DNA of 64,000 nt from Cloacibacillus sp. An23 (GCF_002159945.1 NZ_NFJQ01000005.1:62001-126000); one strand, 5' to 3'; positions 33,531 to 42,133 are shown, counted from the stretch's first letter. Numbers and translations are program-made. Notes: generated by a model not told the origin, from the letters alone.

Positions 33531-34366
33531 TGGCGACGCTGCGCATTCTCTTCACGCGGCTGCGCACCGAAGAGAAGCTGCTTAAAGAGGCGGCGGAGCG
33601 CCTCGGCATCCCGTGCGAGCTTCAGCTCGTCTCCGACACCGTCTTCGGCGGAGAGCCGTTCTGTTCGCAGGAGGACGTGGTGCTCGCGAGGTGCGTCTCG
33701 CACAACCAGAACGAGGCCGTCGCGCAGATGCTCGAGACGCAGGGAATCCGCGTCGTCAACTCTTCGCGCGTCATGGGTATATGCGGCAACAAGCTGACGA
33801 CTTCGTGCGTGCTGGAGCAGGCCGGAGTGCCGCAGCCGAAGTTCCTCGTCGCCTTCACGCAGGAGGGCGCGCTCGACGCGGTGGAGCGTCTCGGCTATCC
33901 CGCAGTCTGCAAGCCGGTCTCCGGGAGCTGGGGACGGCTGCTCGCGAAGCTCAACGACAGAGAGAGCGCCGAGGCGATATTCGAGCATAAGTCTATGCTC
34001 GGAGCCATTCACAACACATTCTACATTCAGGAATACGTCGATAAGGGAAGCTTCGACGTGCGCGCCTTCGTCGTGGACGGAGAGCCGCTCTGCGCGATAG
34101 CCCGCACGAGCGAGCACTGGATTACCAACACGGCGCGCGGAGGCTCGGCCTCTAATATGCCGCTCGACGACGAGGTGTCGGCGATTCTGCGCTCGGTACA
34201 CGCGGCGATAGGCGGCGAGTTCCTCGCGATAGACCTCTTCAAGAGAGACGGCCAGTGGCTCGTCAACGAGGTCAACGACGGCGGCGAGTTCCGCAACTCG
34301 ATAGCCCCGACCGGGAAGGACATCCCCGGCGCGGTCGTCGAGGCGGCGTGGAACAAGAGAAGATAA
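33530..34366 (+). CDS. lysX: LysW-amino acid ligase (LysX/ArgX, ATP-grasp)
   Basis: This 278-residue ATP-grasp enzyme (RimK/LysX type) shows LRILFTRLRTEEKLLKEAA, GNKLTTSCVLEQAGVPQPK, YPAVCKPVSGSWGRLLAK, IQEYVDKGSFDVRAFVV, LAIDLFKRDGQWLVNEVND and NSIAPTGKDIPGAVVEAA. It attaches the alpha-amino group of aminoadipate or glutamate to the C-terminal Glu of LysW. Which amino acid is used cannot be decided here. The start overlaps lysW by one base and uses the purine-rich sequence inside its end. Confidence 0.9.
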   Translation: MATLRILFTRLRTEEKLLKEAAERLGIPCELQLVSDTVFGGEPFCSQEDVVLARCVSHNQNEAVAQMLETQGIRVVNSSRVMGICGNKLTTSCVLEQAGVPQPKFLVAFTQEGALDAVERLGYPAVCKPVSGSWGRLLAKLNDRESAEAIFEHKSMLGAIHNTFYIQEYVDKGSFDVRAFVVDGEPLCAIARTSEHWITNTARGGSASNMPLDDEVSAILRSVHAAIGGEFLAIDLFKRDGQWLVNEVNDGGEFRNSIAPTGKDIPGAVVEAAWNKRR

Positions 34367-34382
34367 ATTATGAATACTTATG

Positions 34383-34443
34383 CGGCCCGCACCCTCATAA
34401 AGCGCGGAAAGTGCAAGCGCATAAAGCGCTCGCGCAGCGGGCC
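34383..34443 (+). other. Long hairpin in the lysX-lysY gap
   Basis: CGGCCCGC (34383-34390) can pair with GCGGGCCG (34436-34443) around an internal segment containing AAGCGC repeats. It has no T-run. Together with the terminator that follows, it makes the 198-bp lysX-lysY gap structured rather than a simple spacer. Confidence 0.45.
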
Positions 34444-34494
34444 GTGTATGTTTGCCGGAAGATTTTAGCGCTCTGGCGCGAACGGCGGATTCAC

Positions 34495-34524
34495 GGCTCG
34501 CTTCACGGGAAGCGGGCCTTTTTT
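34495..34524 (+). terminator. Intrinsic terminator or attenuator between lysX and lysY
   Basis: GGCTCGCTTC (34495-34504) pairs with GAAGCGGGCC (34509-34518, one G-U) around a four-base loop and is followed by six T residues. It sits only 40 bp before lysY, so it would reduce or regulate expression of the downstream lys genes relative to lysWX. Confidence 0.7.
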
Positions 34525-34564
34525 ATGGATTTTTTAAAAGTTTTCGACAAGGGGAGAAGTTTGC

Positions 34565-35614
34565 ATGACAGAAAGAATTCCGGTAACTATATGGGGCGCC
34601 ACGGGCTTCGCGGGGGCGGAGCTGCTCCGCATTTTCGCGCGCCATCCGCATTTTGAGGTGATAGGCGCGGTCTCGCGCTCGAAGGCCGGCACGTCGGTCG
34701 GCGCGGCGCATCCGCACCTGCGCCACGTCTACAACGAAATGACCTTCATTTCGCCGGAGGAGGCTGCGGCTCTGTCGCCGGCCGTCGCGTTCCTCGCTCT
34801 GCCGCACCGCGCTTCGGCGCAGGAGGCGGTACGCAGGCTCGAAGCCGGAGAGCGCGTCGTGGATCTGTCGGCTGACTTCCGCCTGCGCAGCGCGGAGGAA
34901 TATAAAAACTGGTACGGCGTGGACCATCCCGCGCCGGAGCTTCTCTCGGAGGCCGTCTACGGACTGCCGGAGCTGCACCGCTCGGAGATGGCCGGCGCGC
35001 GCCTCATCTCGGGCGTCGGATGCAACGCGACTTCGGTCATCACTGCGCTCTATCCGCTTGCGAAGGCCGGGCTTATAGAAGAAGCGCGCGTCGAGTGCCG
35101 CGTCGGCTCGTCCGAGGCCGGGGCGAACGCCGACGAAGGCTCGGCGCACGCGATGCGCAGCCGCGCGATGCGCGTCGTCAGCCCCTTCGTACACCGCCAC
35201 ATGGCCGAGGTAGTGCAGGAGCTTTCGCTGCCTATGAGCTCGTTCACGATGGGAGTGACGACGGCTGAGATGGTGCGCGGCATCCAGTGCCTGGCCCACG
35301 TCAGGCTGAACCGCCAGGTGCGCGAGGCGGAGATTTGGAAGCTCTACCGCGGCGCGTGGAACGGCGAGCCGTTCGTCTCCTTCACTCCCGCGAAGCCCGC
35401 GCACTTCCGCATTCCCGACCCGCGCTTCGTGCTCGGCAGCAACCGCGTGCTGACCGGCTTCATGCTCGCGGAGGACGGGCGGCGCATGATAGCGGCATCG
35501 GCTATAGACAACCTGATGAAGGGCGCGGCGGGCTCCGCGGTGCAGTGCGCGAACCTCATGTTCGGCCTCGCCGAGACCGAGGGGCTCGACATGATGCCCG
35601 TCTACCCCGCGTAG
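34565..35614 (+). CDS. lysY: [LysW]-aminoadipate/glutamate phosphate reductase (ArgC-like, LysY)
   Basis: This 349-residue protein is ArgC-like: GATGFAGAELLRIFARHP for NADPH, LALPHRASAQEAV, VVDLSADFRLR, the catalytic Cys in SGVGCNATSVI and AHAMRSRAMRVVSPFVHRH. It reduces the LysW-bound acyl phosphate to the semialdehyde. The ATG follows GGGGAGAAG. It begins 40 bp after an intrinsic terminator, suggesting regulated read-through or a separate promoter. Linkage to lysW makes LysY more likely than free ArgC. Confidence 0.9.
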   Translation: MTERIPVTIWGATGFAGAELLRIFARHPHFEVIGAVSRSKAGTSVGAAHPHLRHVYNEMTFISPEEAAALSPAVAFLALPHRASAQEAVRRLEAGERVVDLSADFRLRSAEEYKNWYGVDHPAPELLSEAVYGLPELHRSEMAGARLISGVGCNATSVITALYPLAKAGLIEEARVECRVGSSEAGANADEGSAHAMRSRAMRVVSPFVHRHMAEVVQELSLPMSSFTMGVTTAEMVRGIQCLAHVRLNRQVREAEIWKLYRGAWNGEPFVSFTPAKPAHFRIPDPRFVLGSNRVLTGFMLAEDGRRMIAASAIDNLMKGAAGSAVQCANLMFGLAETEGLDMMPVYPA

Positions 35615-35627
35615 GAGGTATATAAAG

Positions 35628-36437
35628 ATGATAGGAGTTGTAAAAATCGGCGGCGCTTCGGGCAACGCGCTCGAGCCGCTCGTTGACGAAATAGCGAAAA
35701 GGACCGCCGCGGGCGAACGCTGGATAGTTGTTCACGGCGCGAGCGGCGTCATGAACGACCTCTGCGCCGAGCGCGGCGTGGCGATACGCATGGTGACAAG
35801 CCCGAGCGGCTACAGGAGCCGCTTCGTAGGCGAAAAGGAGCGCGGGCTTTTCCGCGAGGCGGCGCTTTCCTACGGCGCGCGCATAAAGGCTCTCCTCGAA
35901 GAGCGCGGCGTGAAGGCCGAGCAGGCCGACCCGGAGCGCGCGGCCTATGCGGTCGCGAAGCGCAAGGACTTCCTGCGCGAGAGCGTAAACGGGCGCATCA
36001 GGATACTGCGCGGCAACTACAGCGGAACTGTGACGAAAATCGACGCCGCCCCGCTGACGGCCATGCTCGACGCGGGAATCGTCCCCGTCGTGCCGCCGCT
36101 CGCGCTCGACGGCGAGCTTTCTATCTCGCTCAACATCGACGGCGACCGCCTCGCGGCGCAGATAGCGGGCGCGGTGCGCGCCGAGGCTATGATAATACTC
36201 TCGAACGTCCCGGGCCTCATGAAGGACGTGAACGACCCCGGCTCGCTCATCACGTCGGGCCGCCTCGCACAGTGGGACATAATCGAACACTACGCCGAGG
36301 GCAACATGAAAAGGAAGCTCGTCGCCTGCAAAGAGGCGCTCGAGCTCTCCGTCCCGAAGGTGTATCTCGCAGACGGGCGCGTCGAGTCGCCCATAGCCAA
36401 CGCGATAGGAGGCAACGCGACATGTCTGGTTCGCTGA
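35628..36437 (+). CDS. lysZ: [LysW]-aminoadipate/glutamate kinase (ArgB-like, LysZ)
   Basis: This 269-residue amino-acid kinase has VVKIGGASGNALEPLV, WIVVHGASGVMND, LNIDGDRLAAQIAGAV, ILSNVPGLMKDVND and GNMKRKLVACKEAL. It phosphorylates the side-chain carboxylate of the LysW-carried substrate. GTAGGAGG precedes the ATG, 13 bp after lysY. Its end overlaps the lysJ start by 16 bp, so the two genes are tightly coupled. Confidence 0.9.
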   Translation: MIGVVKIGGASGNALEPLVDEIAKRTAAGERWIVVHGASGVMNDLCAERGVAIRMVTSPSGYRSRFVGEKERGLFREAALSYGARIKALLEERGVKAEQADPERAAYAVAKRKDFLRESVNGRIRILRGNYSGTVTKIDAAPLTAMLDAGIVPVVPPLALDGELSISLNIDGDRLAAQIAGAVRAEAMIILSNVPGLMKDVNDPGSLITSGRLAQWDIIEHYAEGNMKRKLVACKEALELSVPKVYLADGRVESPIANAIGGNATCLVR

Positions 36438-37579
36438 GCAAGCTTTTCGGAGGCCGCGGCCTGGTGCTGACGCACGGCGACGGCCCGTACGTCTGGGACG
36501 CGCAGGGACGCTGCTACGTCGACTTCTTCAACGGCCACGGCGCGGCGCTCTTCGGCCACGCCAACCCCGCGCTCATGGAGGCCGTGAAAGAGGCCGCCGC
36601 CGGGGTATGGAGCTGCGGCGCGGGCTACGAATCCCCCGTGCGCGAGGAAGTGGCGGATCTTCTCACCGAGGGCATGGGGCGCGACGCGACCGTATTCCTC
36701 TGCAACAGCGGCACGGAGGCCATCGAGGGCGCGCTCAAGCTCGCCGCCGCGGCCGGCGTCAAGGGGCGCGGCGAAATAATAGCGGCGCGGCGCGGGTTCC
36801 ACGGACGCACCTGCGGCGCGCTCGGCCTCACATTCAACCCGAAATACCGCGCGCCCTTCGCCTCGTTCATACACGCGGCGAAGCACTACGCGCCGGAGGA
36901 CATTCCAGAAAAAATCACTGACGAGACGCTCGCCGTGTTCATCGAGCCCGTTCAGGGCGAAGGCGGCGTCTACCCCATCCCCGAAGAGGTCGGGCGCGCG
37001 ATAACGGAAAGCTGCCGCGCGCACGGGACTTTGCTCGTCGCCGACGAAGTGCAGACCGGCCTCGGACGCTGCGGAAGCTTCTTCGCATCGTACCGCCACG
37101 GCCTCGACCCGGACATAATCTGCGTCGCGAAGGGGCTCGCGGGCGGCCTTCCGGCCGGCGCGGTCGTCTGGCGCAGCGAGCTCGGCGACTTCCCGCCGCA
37201 CACGCACGGCTCGACCTACGGCGGCAACGAGTTCGTTGCTCGCGTCTCGGCGGCGGCGCTGAAGCTCATCAAGAGCGAAAATCTCTGCGCCCACGCAGAA
37301 GAGCTCGGCGCGCACATACGCGCGGAGCTTGGAAAGAGAGACATACCGCTCGTCGGCGCGGTGCGCGGCGACGGGCTGCTGATAGGCGTCGAGAGCGGCG
37401 TGCCCTCACAGGAGATAGTCAGGGAGCTGCAGAACGACAGGCTGCTCTCGCTTCCCGCCGGGCCGCGCGTCGTGCGCTTCCTGCCGTCATTCGCCGTGAC
37501 GCGCGAGGCCGCGGAGGAGGCCGTCGAGATATTCGACAAGACGATGCGCCGCATCGCCGCGCGCGGAGGAAAGGCCTGA
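36422..37579 (+). CDS. lysJ: [LysW]-aminoadipate/glutamate semialdehyde transaminase (ArgD-like, LysJ)
   Basis: This 385-residue class III aminotransferase has YVDFFNGHGAALFGHANPAL, CNSGTEAIEGALKLAAA, IEPVQGEGGVYP, LLVADEVQTGLGRCGSFFA and the Schiff-base Lys in VAKGLAGGLPAGAVV. It forms the LysW-carried lysine or ornithine using glutamate. ATG 36422 follows AGGAGG inside the end of lysZ; upstream in-frame starts are out of register with the family. It overlaps lysK (TGATG). Confidence 0.92.
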   Translation: MSGSLSKLFGGRGLVLTHGDGPYVWDAQGRCYVDFFNGHGAALFGHANPALMEAVKEAAAGVWSCGAGYESPVREEVADLLTEGMGRDATVFLCNSGTEAIEGALKLAAAAGVKGRGEIIAARRGFHGRTCGALGLTFNPKYRAPFASFIHAAKHYAPEDIPEKITDETLAVFIEPVQGEGGVYPIPEEVGRAITESCRAHGTLLVADEVQTGLGRCGSFFASYRHGLDPDIICVAKGLAGGLPAGAVVWRSELGDFPPHTHGSTYGGNEFVARVSAAALKLIKSENLCAHAEELGAHIRAELGKRDIPLVGAVRGDGLLIGVESGVPSQEIVRELQNDRLLSLPAGPRVVRFLPSFAVTREAAEEAVEIFDKTMRRIAARGGKA

Positions 37580-38613
37580 TGCGCTTTCCCGAATCCGTCG
37601 GCCTCCTCATCGACATAGTAGCCGTGCCGAGCCCGACGCGCCACGAGGAAAACGCGGCGCGGATGCTATGCGACCGCCTGCCCCGCTTCGGATGGGAGAC
37701 GGCGCACATAGACGGCGCGGGCTCCGTAATAGCGACGCGCGGCAACGGCGACAAGGAGCTCGTGCTGCTGAGCCACATAGACACCGTCCCCGGCGGCCCG
37801 GAGTTCGCAGTCACAGAAGACCGCATAATAGGGCGCGGCTCAGTGGACGCAAAAAGCCCATGCTGCGCGCTCGCGGTCGGCGGCGGAGCCGTCGAAGTGC
37901 CCGAAGACTGGCGCGTCACATTCGTCGCGGCGGTCGGCGAAGAGATAGACTCGCGCGGCGCGCGCTTCCGTATGCCGCTGCACGAGCCCGCGGCGCTCGT
38001 AATAGGCGAGCCGACCGGAAGCCAGGGGGTGGCGCTTTCCTACCGCGGACGCATACTCTTCTCGCTCGTCGCGGAAGACAGCGGCGCGCACCGCTCCGGC
38101 AGCCCCGGCCCTATGACCGCGACAGTCAACGCCGCCGCCTCGCTCGTCCAGATAACCGAGAACATGGGCAAGGGCTACAACATCGCCGTAATGGAGATGG
38201 AAGGCCACGAGGCCGGCAAACGCTCCGCCTCGATAACGATGGACCTGCGCACGCCGATAGGCGCGGACAAAGAAGAGCTCGAGCTCATGCTGAAGGAGAC
38301 CGCCGCGGCCTTCGACGTCGGCCTCAAGGTCATAGAGTACGTCCCGCCGCACGAGGTGCACAAGTCCGACCCGGTCGTGCGAGCATTCCGCACCGCGATA
38401 CGCGACGTGACCGGCGAACCGCCGCGCGTCCTCGCAAAGCAGGGCACCTGCGACTTCAACGTGCTCTCGCCGTGGGGCTGCCCGATGGGGGCCTACGGCC
38501 CGGGCGACTCCCGCTACGACCACAGCTCCGACGAGCAGATAGAAATAAAAGAGTTTCTGCGCGGAATCGACGTCATAAAGGCCGCCCTGCCGAAAATAAT
38601 GGCGGCGATATAG
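37579..38613 (+). CDS. lysK: [LysW]-lysine/ornithine hydrolase (M20 family, LysK)
   Basis: This 344-residue M20 metallopeptidase has LLSHIDTVPGG and GRGSVDAKSPCCAL (metal His and Asp), VGEEIDSRGARF (catalytic Glu), VIGEPTGSQGVALSYRGR and GPGDSRYDHSSDEQIEIKEF. It releases lysine or ornithine from LysW, regenerating the carrier. Its start overlaps the lysJ stop. It is the last gene of the lysW-lysX-lysY-lysZ-lysJ-lysK cluster, which is complete. Confidence 0.92.
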   Translation: MRFPESVGLLIDIVAVPSPTRHEENAARMLCDRLPRFGWETAHIDGAGSVIATRGNGDKELVLLSHIDTVPGGPEFAVTEDRIIGRGSVDAKSPCCALAVGGGAVEVPEDWRVTFVAAVGEEIDSRGARFRMPLHEPAALVIGEPTGSQGVALSYRGRILFSLVAEDSGAHRSGSPGPMTATVNAAASLVQITENMGKGYNIAVMEMEGHEAGKRSASITMDLRTPIGADKEELELMLKETAAAFDVGLKVIEYVPPHEVHKSDPVVRAFRTAIRDVTGEPPRVLAKQGTCDFNVLSPWGCPMGAYGPGDSRYDHSSDEQIEIKEFLRGIDVIKAALPKIMAAI

Positions 38614-38656
38614 CGTTCCGCCGCGGCTCCTTTTCGCGCGGCCGCCACGAAAAAAT

Positions 38657-38698
38657 CACATTTTTAATGTATAATAGCTATTATCAAATAAAAATGTG
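38657..38698. promoter_or_regulatory. Nested dyad at the promoter of the desulfoferrodoxin-like gene
   Basis: A perfect palindrome ATAATAGCTATTAT (38671-38684) sits inside a second inverted repeat, CACATTTTT/AAAAATGTG (38657-38665 with 38690-38698). TATAAT (38670-38675) within it is a consensus -10 box. The layout suggests an operator over the promoter of the gene at 38718. Confidence 0.5.
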
Positions 38699-38717
38699 AG
38701 CAAAGGGGGCCTCAGCG

Positions 38718-39068
38718 GTGACAATCAAAAAATTGGCGGCACTGGCGTTTATAATGACCGCGGTAGTTGCCGGACAGGCCGCCGCCCATCCTCCGACGAA
38801 CATACGTCTCGGCTGGGACGGCGCGCACGGCACGCTCTCCGTGAAAGCGGATCACCGCGTAAACGACAAAACCAAGCACTATATAATGAGCATGGCGGTC
38901 TCAGGCCCGTCGGGGCAGCTCGTTTCCGAGAGATACGAGTCGCAGCAGTCCAACGAAGGCTTCTCCGAGACCGTGAAGCTGGACGGCGTAAAACCCGGGG
39001 ACAAGATATCCGTCGAGCTCGTATGCAACATCATGGGCTCCGCCGTGCAGGAGATAACGATAAACTGA
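38718..39068 (+). CDS. Secreted desulfoferrodoxin/superoxide reductase-like domain protein
   Basis: This 116-residue protein has a signal peptide (KKLAALAFIMTAVVAGQAAA). A domain follows that resembles the C-terminal part of desulfoferrodoxin: HPPTNIRLGWDG, VKADHRVNDKTKHYIMSMAV, then GDKISVELVCNIMG. His residues and one Cys lie at roughly the positions of the superoxide reductase iron site, but the match is partial. It may bind iron outside the cytoplasm. The start is GTG after AAAGGGGG. A terminator-like hairpin follows. Function is not established. Confidence 0.55.
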   Translation: MTIKKLAALAFIMTAVVAGQAAAHPPTNIRLGWDGAHGTLSVKADHRVNDKTKHYIMSMAVSGPSGQLVSERYESQQSNEGFSETVKLDGVKPGDKISVELVCNIMGSAVQEITIN

Positions 39069-39087
39069 ACACGCGGACACAGCACGA

Positions 39088-39123
39088 AGGACAGGAAAGG
39101 CTCCGCCCTTCCTGTCTTTTTGT
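39088..39123 (+). terminator. Terminator after the desulfoferrodoxin-like gene
   Basis: GGACAGGAAAGG ... CCTTCCTGTCTTTTTG can form a hairpin followed by a T-run, about 25 bp downstream of the stop codon. Confidence 0.6.
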
Positions 39124-39185
39124 ATGCGCGCGAAAAACGCGGCGCATATGCGAAATAAAAAATCAAAGGCCGGAGATGTTTGCGG

Positions 39186-40094
39186 ATGAACACAGCTTTT
39201 GAAGAGATAGTAAGCGCGGAGCACATAGGCTCGGACTCCAACCCCTTCGGGCTCGGAGCGCTGATAGAAAAGGCCTGCCGCGAGGGGCTGCCCGAAGCTC
39301 GGCGCGACGGGACGAAGACGTGCCTCCTCTGCGTGGACATGCAGCGCGACTTCATGGAGGGCGGGCCGCTCGGAGTCGCCGGGTCGCTTGGAGACGCCGG
39401 ACGGCTGGCCCGCTTCATCTATGACAACATGACGAAGATAACCGAAATAGCCGCCTCGCTGGACACGCACTCGCCGCGGCAGATATTCCACCCATGCTGG
39501 TGGCGCGGAGCGGACGGCGAAACGCCCGCGCCGTTCACAGTGATAACGGCGGAGGACGTGAAAAACGGACTCTGGCGTCCGCTCTACGAAAAGGAGAAAA
39601 GCGAGGAATACCTCGAACACCTAGAGGCCGGCGGACAAAAGAAGCTCGTGATATGGCCCTACCACTGCATAGCCGGCACGGCTGGCTTCGCGCTGGAAAA
39701 CCAGCTCTCGAACATGATGCACTTCTTCTCCGCCGCGCGGAGCTCCGACATAAAGAAAATATTCAAGGGCACGCTTCCCGCGACGGAGTTCTACGGCATA
39801 ATCGCACCCGAATACGACCCGGGGGGCAACTACGCGAACCGCGAACTGCTCGACGAGCTACGGCGCTGCGACAGGCTGGTCGTCGCCGGCGAGGCGCGCG
39901 ACTACTGCGTGGCGCAGAGCGTCCTCCAGATATGCGAGGCGATGGAAAAGGAGAAGAAACGCCCCGAAATATTCATCCTCGAGGACTGCATGAGCTGCGT
40001 AGGCGGCGGCACGGAGTCCGTCTCCGCGGCCTACGCCGGCTGGGCCGCAAGGTTCGGCCTGCACATCGTCAAAAGCTGCGAGGATTTCCTGTAA
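39186..40094 (+). CDS. Isochorismatase/nicotinamidase-like cysteine hydrolase
   Basis: This 302-residue protein is a cysteine hydrolase with the Asp in CLLCVDMQRDFMEGGPLGV, ASLDTHSPRQIFHP (metal/His region), IWPYHCIAGTAGFA and the nucleophile in EARDYCVAQSVLQ. Family members hydrolyse nicotinamide or isochorismate. It is longer than typical nicotinamidase (about 200 residues), with extra N-terminal and central segments, so a different amide or ester substrate is possible. ATG 39186 has GGAG upstream. It is monocistronic, followed by a terminator. Confidence 0.78.
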   Translation: MNTAFEEIVSAEHIGSDSNPFGLGALIEKACREGLPEARRDGTKTCLLCVDMQRDFMEGGPLGVAGSLGDAGRLARFIYDNMTKITEIAASLDTHSPRQIFHPCWWRGADGETPAPFTVITAEDVKNGLWRPLYEKEKSEEYLEHLEAGGQKKLVIWPYHCIAGTAGFALENQLSNMMHFFSAARSSDIKKIFKGTLPATEFYGIIAPEYDPGGNYANRELLDELRRCDRLVVAGEARDYCVAQSVLQICEAMEKEKKRPEIFILEDCMSCVGGGTESVSAAYAGWAARFGLHIVKSCEDFL

Positions 40095-40124
40095 CGACGG
40101 CAGAGTACAGGCGGGAGCAAAAAG

Positions 40125-40162
40125 AAGACGGCTTCGGCATACGCACGAAGCCGTCTTTCTTT
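40125..40162. terminator. Terminator between convergent genes
   Basis: AAGACGGCTTCG (40125-40136) pairs perfectly with CGAAGCCGTCTT (40146-40157) and is followed by a T-rich tail. It can also serve the convergent queC transcript. Confidence 0.8.
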
Positions 40163-40228
40163 TTGCGGCCGGCCGACTTTGGAAAACAGACGCCGCGCTG
40201 ACGATGCCTGCCCGGCGCGGCGCGTACG

Positions 40229-40939
40229 CTATTTATCAGCGCCGGGACGATCAAGCTTCAGCGCCGGGTCTTCGACGCCGTTGGCCTCGAAGGCGCGGCG
40301 GCGGTCGATACAGGTGCCGCAGACGCCGCACGGCTTTTCCCCGCCCTGATAGCAGCTCCACGTAAGTTCGTAGGGGACGCCGAGGCGCAGTCCCTCGGCT
40401 ACGACCTGCGCCTTGTTTTTGTCGATGAACGGCGCTTCAAGCCGCAGGGCTTTGCCGCTGCCTTCATAGACCGCGCTGTTCATGCTTCTGAAGAACTCCT
40501 CGCCGCAGTCCGGATAGGCCGCGCCAGCCGCGTCGTCGCGGTGCGCGCCGTACCAGACGCTGCGGCAGCCGAGCGAGAGCGCGACGCTCGCCGCGCAGGA
40601 GAGAAACAGTCCGTTGCGGAAAGGGACGTAGGTCGAGACCGGCGCGCCGCCCGAAGCCGCGATCTGCTCGGCGTACGGCGCTTCCGGCACTGCGGCCTCA
40701 GAGCGCGCGAGCAGAGAGCATCCGCTGTAGGCGAAGACGGCGGAGAGGTCCAGCTCTATTCCCTTCACGCCGTAACGCGCGAGTATGCGCTCCGCGGCCC
40801 GTATCTCTTTTTCGTGTTTCTGCCCGTAGCGTATCGAGAGCGGTATCACGTTTTCCTTCCCGTATTTTTCAACAGCGAGCGCCAGACATGTCGCGCTGTC
40901 CACGCCGCCGCTGAACAGCACCATCGCTTTGCAGGCCAT
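40229..40939 (-). CDS. queC: 7-cyano-7-deazaguanine synthase QueC
   Basis: This 236-residue PP-loop ATPase has VLFSGGVDSATCLALA, PLSIRYGQKHEKEI, VPFRNGLFLSCAAS and four zinc cysteines in WSCYQGGEKPCGVCGTCIDR. It makes preQ0 from carboxy-deazaguanine and ammonia. ATG 40939 has GAGG upstream; a longer form from 40963 would overlap queF and is unlikely. It is the last gene of queT-queF-queC under a preQ1 riboswitch. QueD and QueE are not in the window. Confidence 0.94.
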   Translation of the reverse strand: MACKAMVLFSGGVDSATCLALAVEKYGKENVIPLSIRYGQKHEKEIRAAERILARYGVKGIELDLSAVFAYSGCSLLARSEAAVPEAPYAEQIAASGGAPVSTYVPFRNGLFLSCAASVALSLGCRSVWYGAHRDDAAGAAYPDCGEEFFRSMNSAVYEGSGKALRLEAPFIDKNKAQVVAEGLRLGVPYELTWSCYQGGEKPCGVCGTCIDRRRAFEANGVEDPALKLDRPGADK

Positions 40940-40949
40940 CGATGCAACC

Positions 40950-41447
40950 TCAGCGGTTGTCAACTTTCTCTGGATACATGTCGTGGCGCGCCAGCCGCTC
41001 GAAGGCGACCTGCTCCCAGCGCGTGCCCTTCCTGCCGTAATTGCAGTACGGGTCTATGGAGATGCCGCCGCGCGGAGTGAATTTGCCCCAGACCTCGATG
41101 TACTTAGGGTCCATCAGGCGAATCAGATCCTTCATTATTATGTTGACGCAGTCCTCGTGGAAATCGCCGTGATTGCGGAAGCTGAACAGGTACAGCTTGA
41201 GCGACTTGCTCTCCACCATGCGCTCGCCGGGAACGTAGGATATGTATATCGTCGCGAAGTCCGGCTGCCCCGTCATAGGGCAGAGGCTCGTGAACTCGGG
41301 GCAGTTGAATTTCACGAAATAATCGTTATCCGTGTGCTTGTTCGGGAATGTCTCAAGCAGCCCGGGCGCGTAATCGTCGGGGTATGAGACGCGCTTGCCG
41401 CCGAGCAGCGAAACGCCGCTCAACTCTTCTTTCGTACGTCCGTTCAT
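40950..41447 (-). CDS. queF: NADPH-dependent preQ0 reductase QueF
   Basis: This 165-residue protein is the short (unimodular) QueF. It has [21 protein letters not shown] with the nucleophilic Cys, [20 protein letters not shown] (QueF motif) and [10 protein letters not shown]. It reduces preQ0 to preQ1, the base inserted into tRNA for queuosine. The gene lies 28 bp after queT and 10 bp before the queC start. AAGGAG lies upstream of the ATG. Confidence 0.94.
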   Translation of the reverse strand: MNGRTKEELSGVSLLGGKRVSYPDDYAPGLLETFPNKHTDNDYFVKFNCPEFTSLCPMTGQPDFATIYISYVPGERMVESKSLKLYLFSFRNHGDFHEDCVNIIMKDLIRLMDPKYIEVWGKFTPRGGISIDPYCNYGRKGTRWEQVAFERLARHDMYPEKVDNR

Positions 41448-41475
41448 ATCGTTCGCTCCTTATTATGATTTGGTT

Positions 41476-41994
41476 TTATATGCCGTTCCTGCCCTGCTCC
41501 GCAGCGGCGCGCGTGCGGCGCGCGTTTTCAAGCAGCTTCACGAGCCCGACTCCGGCGAAGGACGGTACGAGCTGGCCTACGCAAAGGTTGAGCGCCATCA
41601 GCGGATAGGGAATCCCGAGAATATAGGACAGATAGATGGAGACGCCGAGCCCGGGCACAAGCACGATAGGCACGGCTATCAGCATACGGTTCCAGTTTTT
41701 GCGCCGTATCAGGACGATGCACGCCGCAGCCGTCATGCCGACGACGCAGCCGCCGAGCATGTCCACGACGCCGAAGCCTCCGAAGAGCATGTTCGAGATG
41801 AAATTGGCGAGGCCGAGCGGCACGACGAGAAACGGGAAAAGATAGGCGAGCGCGTAAAGGCAGGTCGCGATGCGTATCTGGTACGCGCCGAATGAGAAGC
41901 TCGAGGTGAGGCTTAGCACTACGACATAGAGCGCCATCACCATGGCCGAAAATGTCAGTTTTTGCAGGCGGGTCATGTTGTCCGCGTTTTCCAT
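41476..41994 (-). CDS. queT: QueT-family queuosine-precursor transporter (ECF substrate-binding component)
   Basis: This 172-residue protein has five or six membrane helices and the QueT pattern: LTFSAMVMALYVVVLSLTS, FGAYQIRIATCLYALAYLFP and GLANFISNMLFGGFGVVDML. It is an ECF-type S component expected to import preQ1 or a related base. GGGAGG precedes ATG 41994. It is the first gene after a terminator and preQ1-I riboswitch, matching a role in precursor uptake. The ECF energy-coupling genes lie elsewhere. Confidence 0.88.
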   Translation of the reverse strand: MENADNMTRLQKLTFSAMVMALYVVVLSLTSSFSFGAYQIRIATCLYALAYLFPFLVVPLGLANFISNMLFGGFGVVDMLGGCVVGMTAAACIVLIRRKNWNRMLIAVPIVLVPGLGVSIYLSYILGIPYPLMALNLCVGQLVPSFAGVGLVKLLENARRTRAAAEQGRNGI

Positions 41995-42012
41995 ATCCGT
42001 TTACCTCCCAAA

Positions 42013-42048
42013 TAAAAAATCCCCGGCCTTCATCGGAAAACCGGGGAT
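42013..42048 (-). terminator. Riboswitch-controlled terminator upstream of queT
   Basis: On the minus strand ATCCCCGG (42041-42048) pairs with CCGGGGAT (42019-42026) and is followed by six T residues, directly before the queT ribosome-binding site. This is the expected OFF structure of a transcriptional preQ1 switch. Confidence 0.75.
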
Positions 42049-42133
42049 CGTCTGCAACGGTCGCTGCGCCGGCGCGCGTCCGTCCGCATAATCGCGTCCG
42101 AAGCGCGGCCTCTCGTCTATAGGCTGTTTTCGT

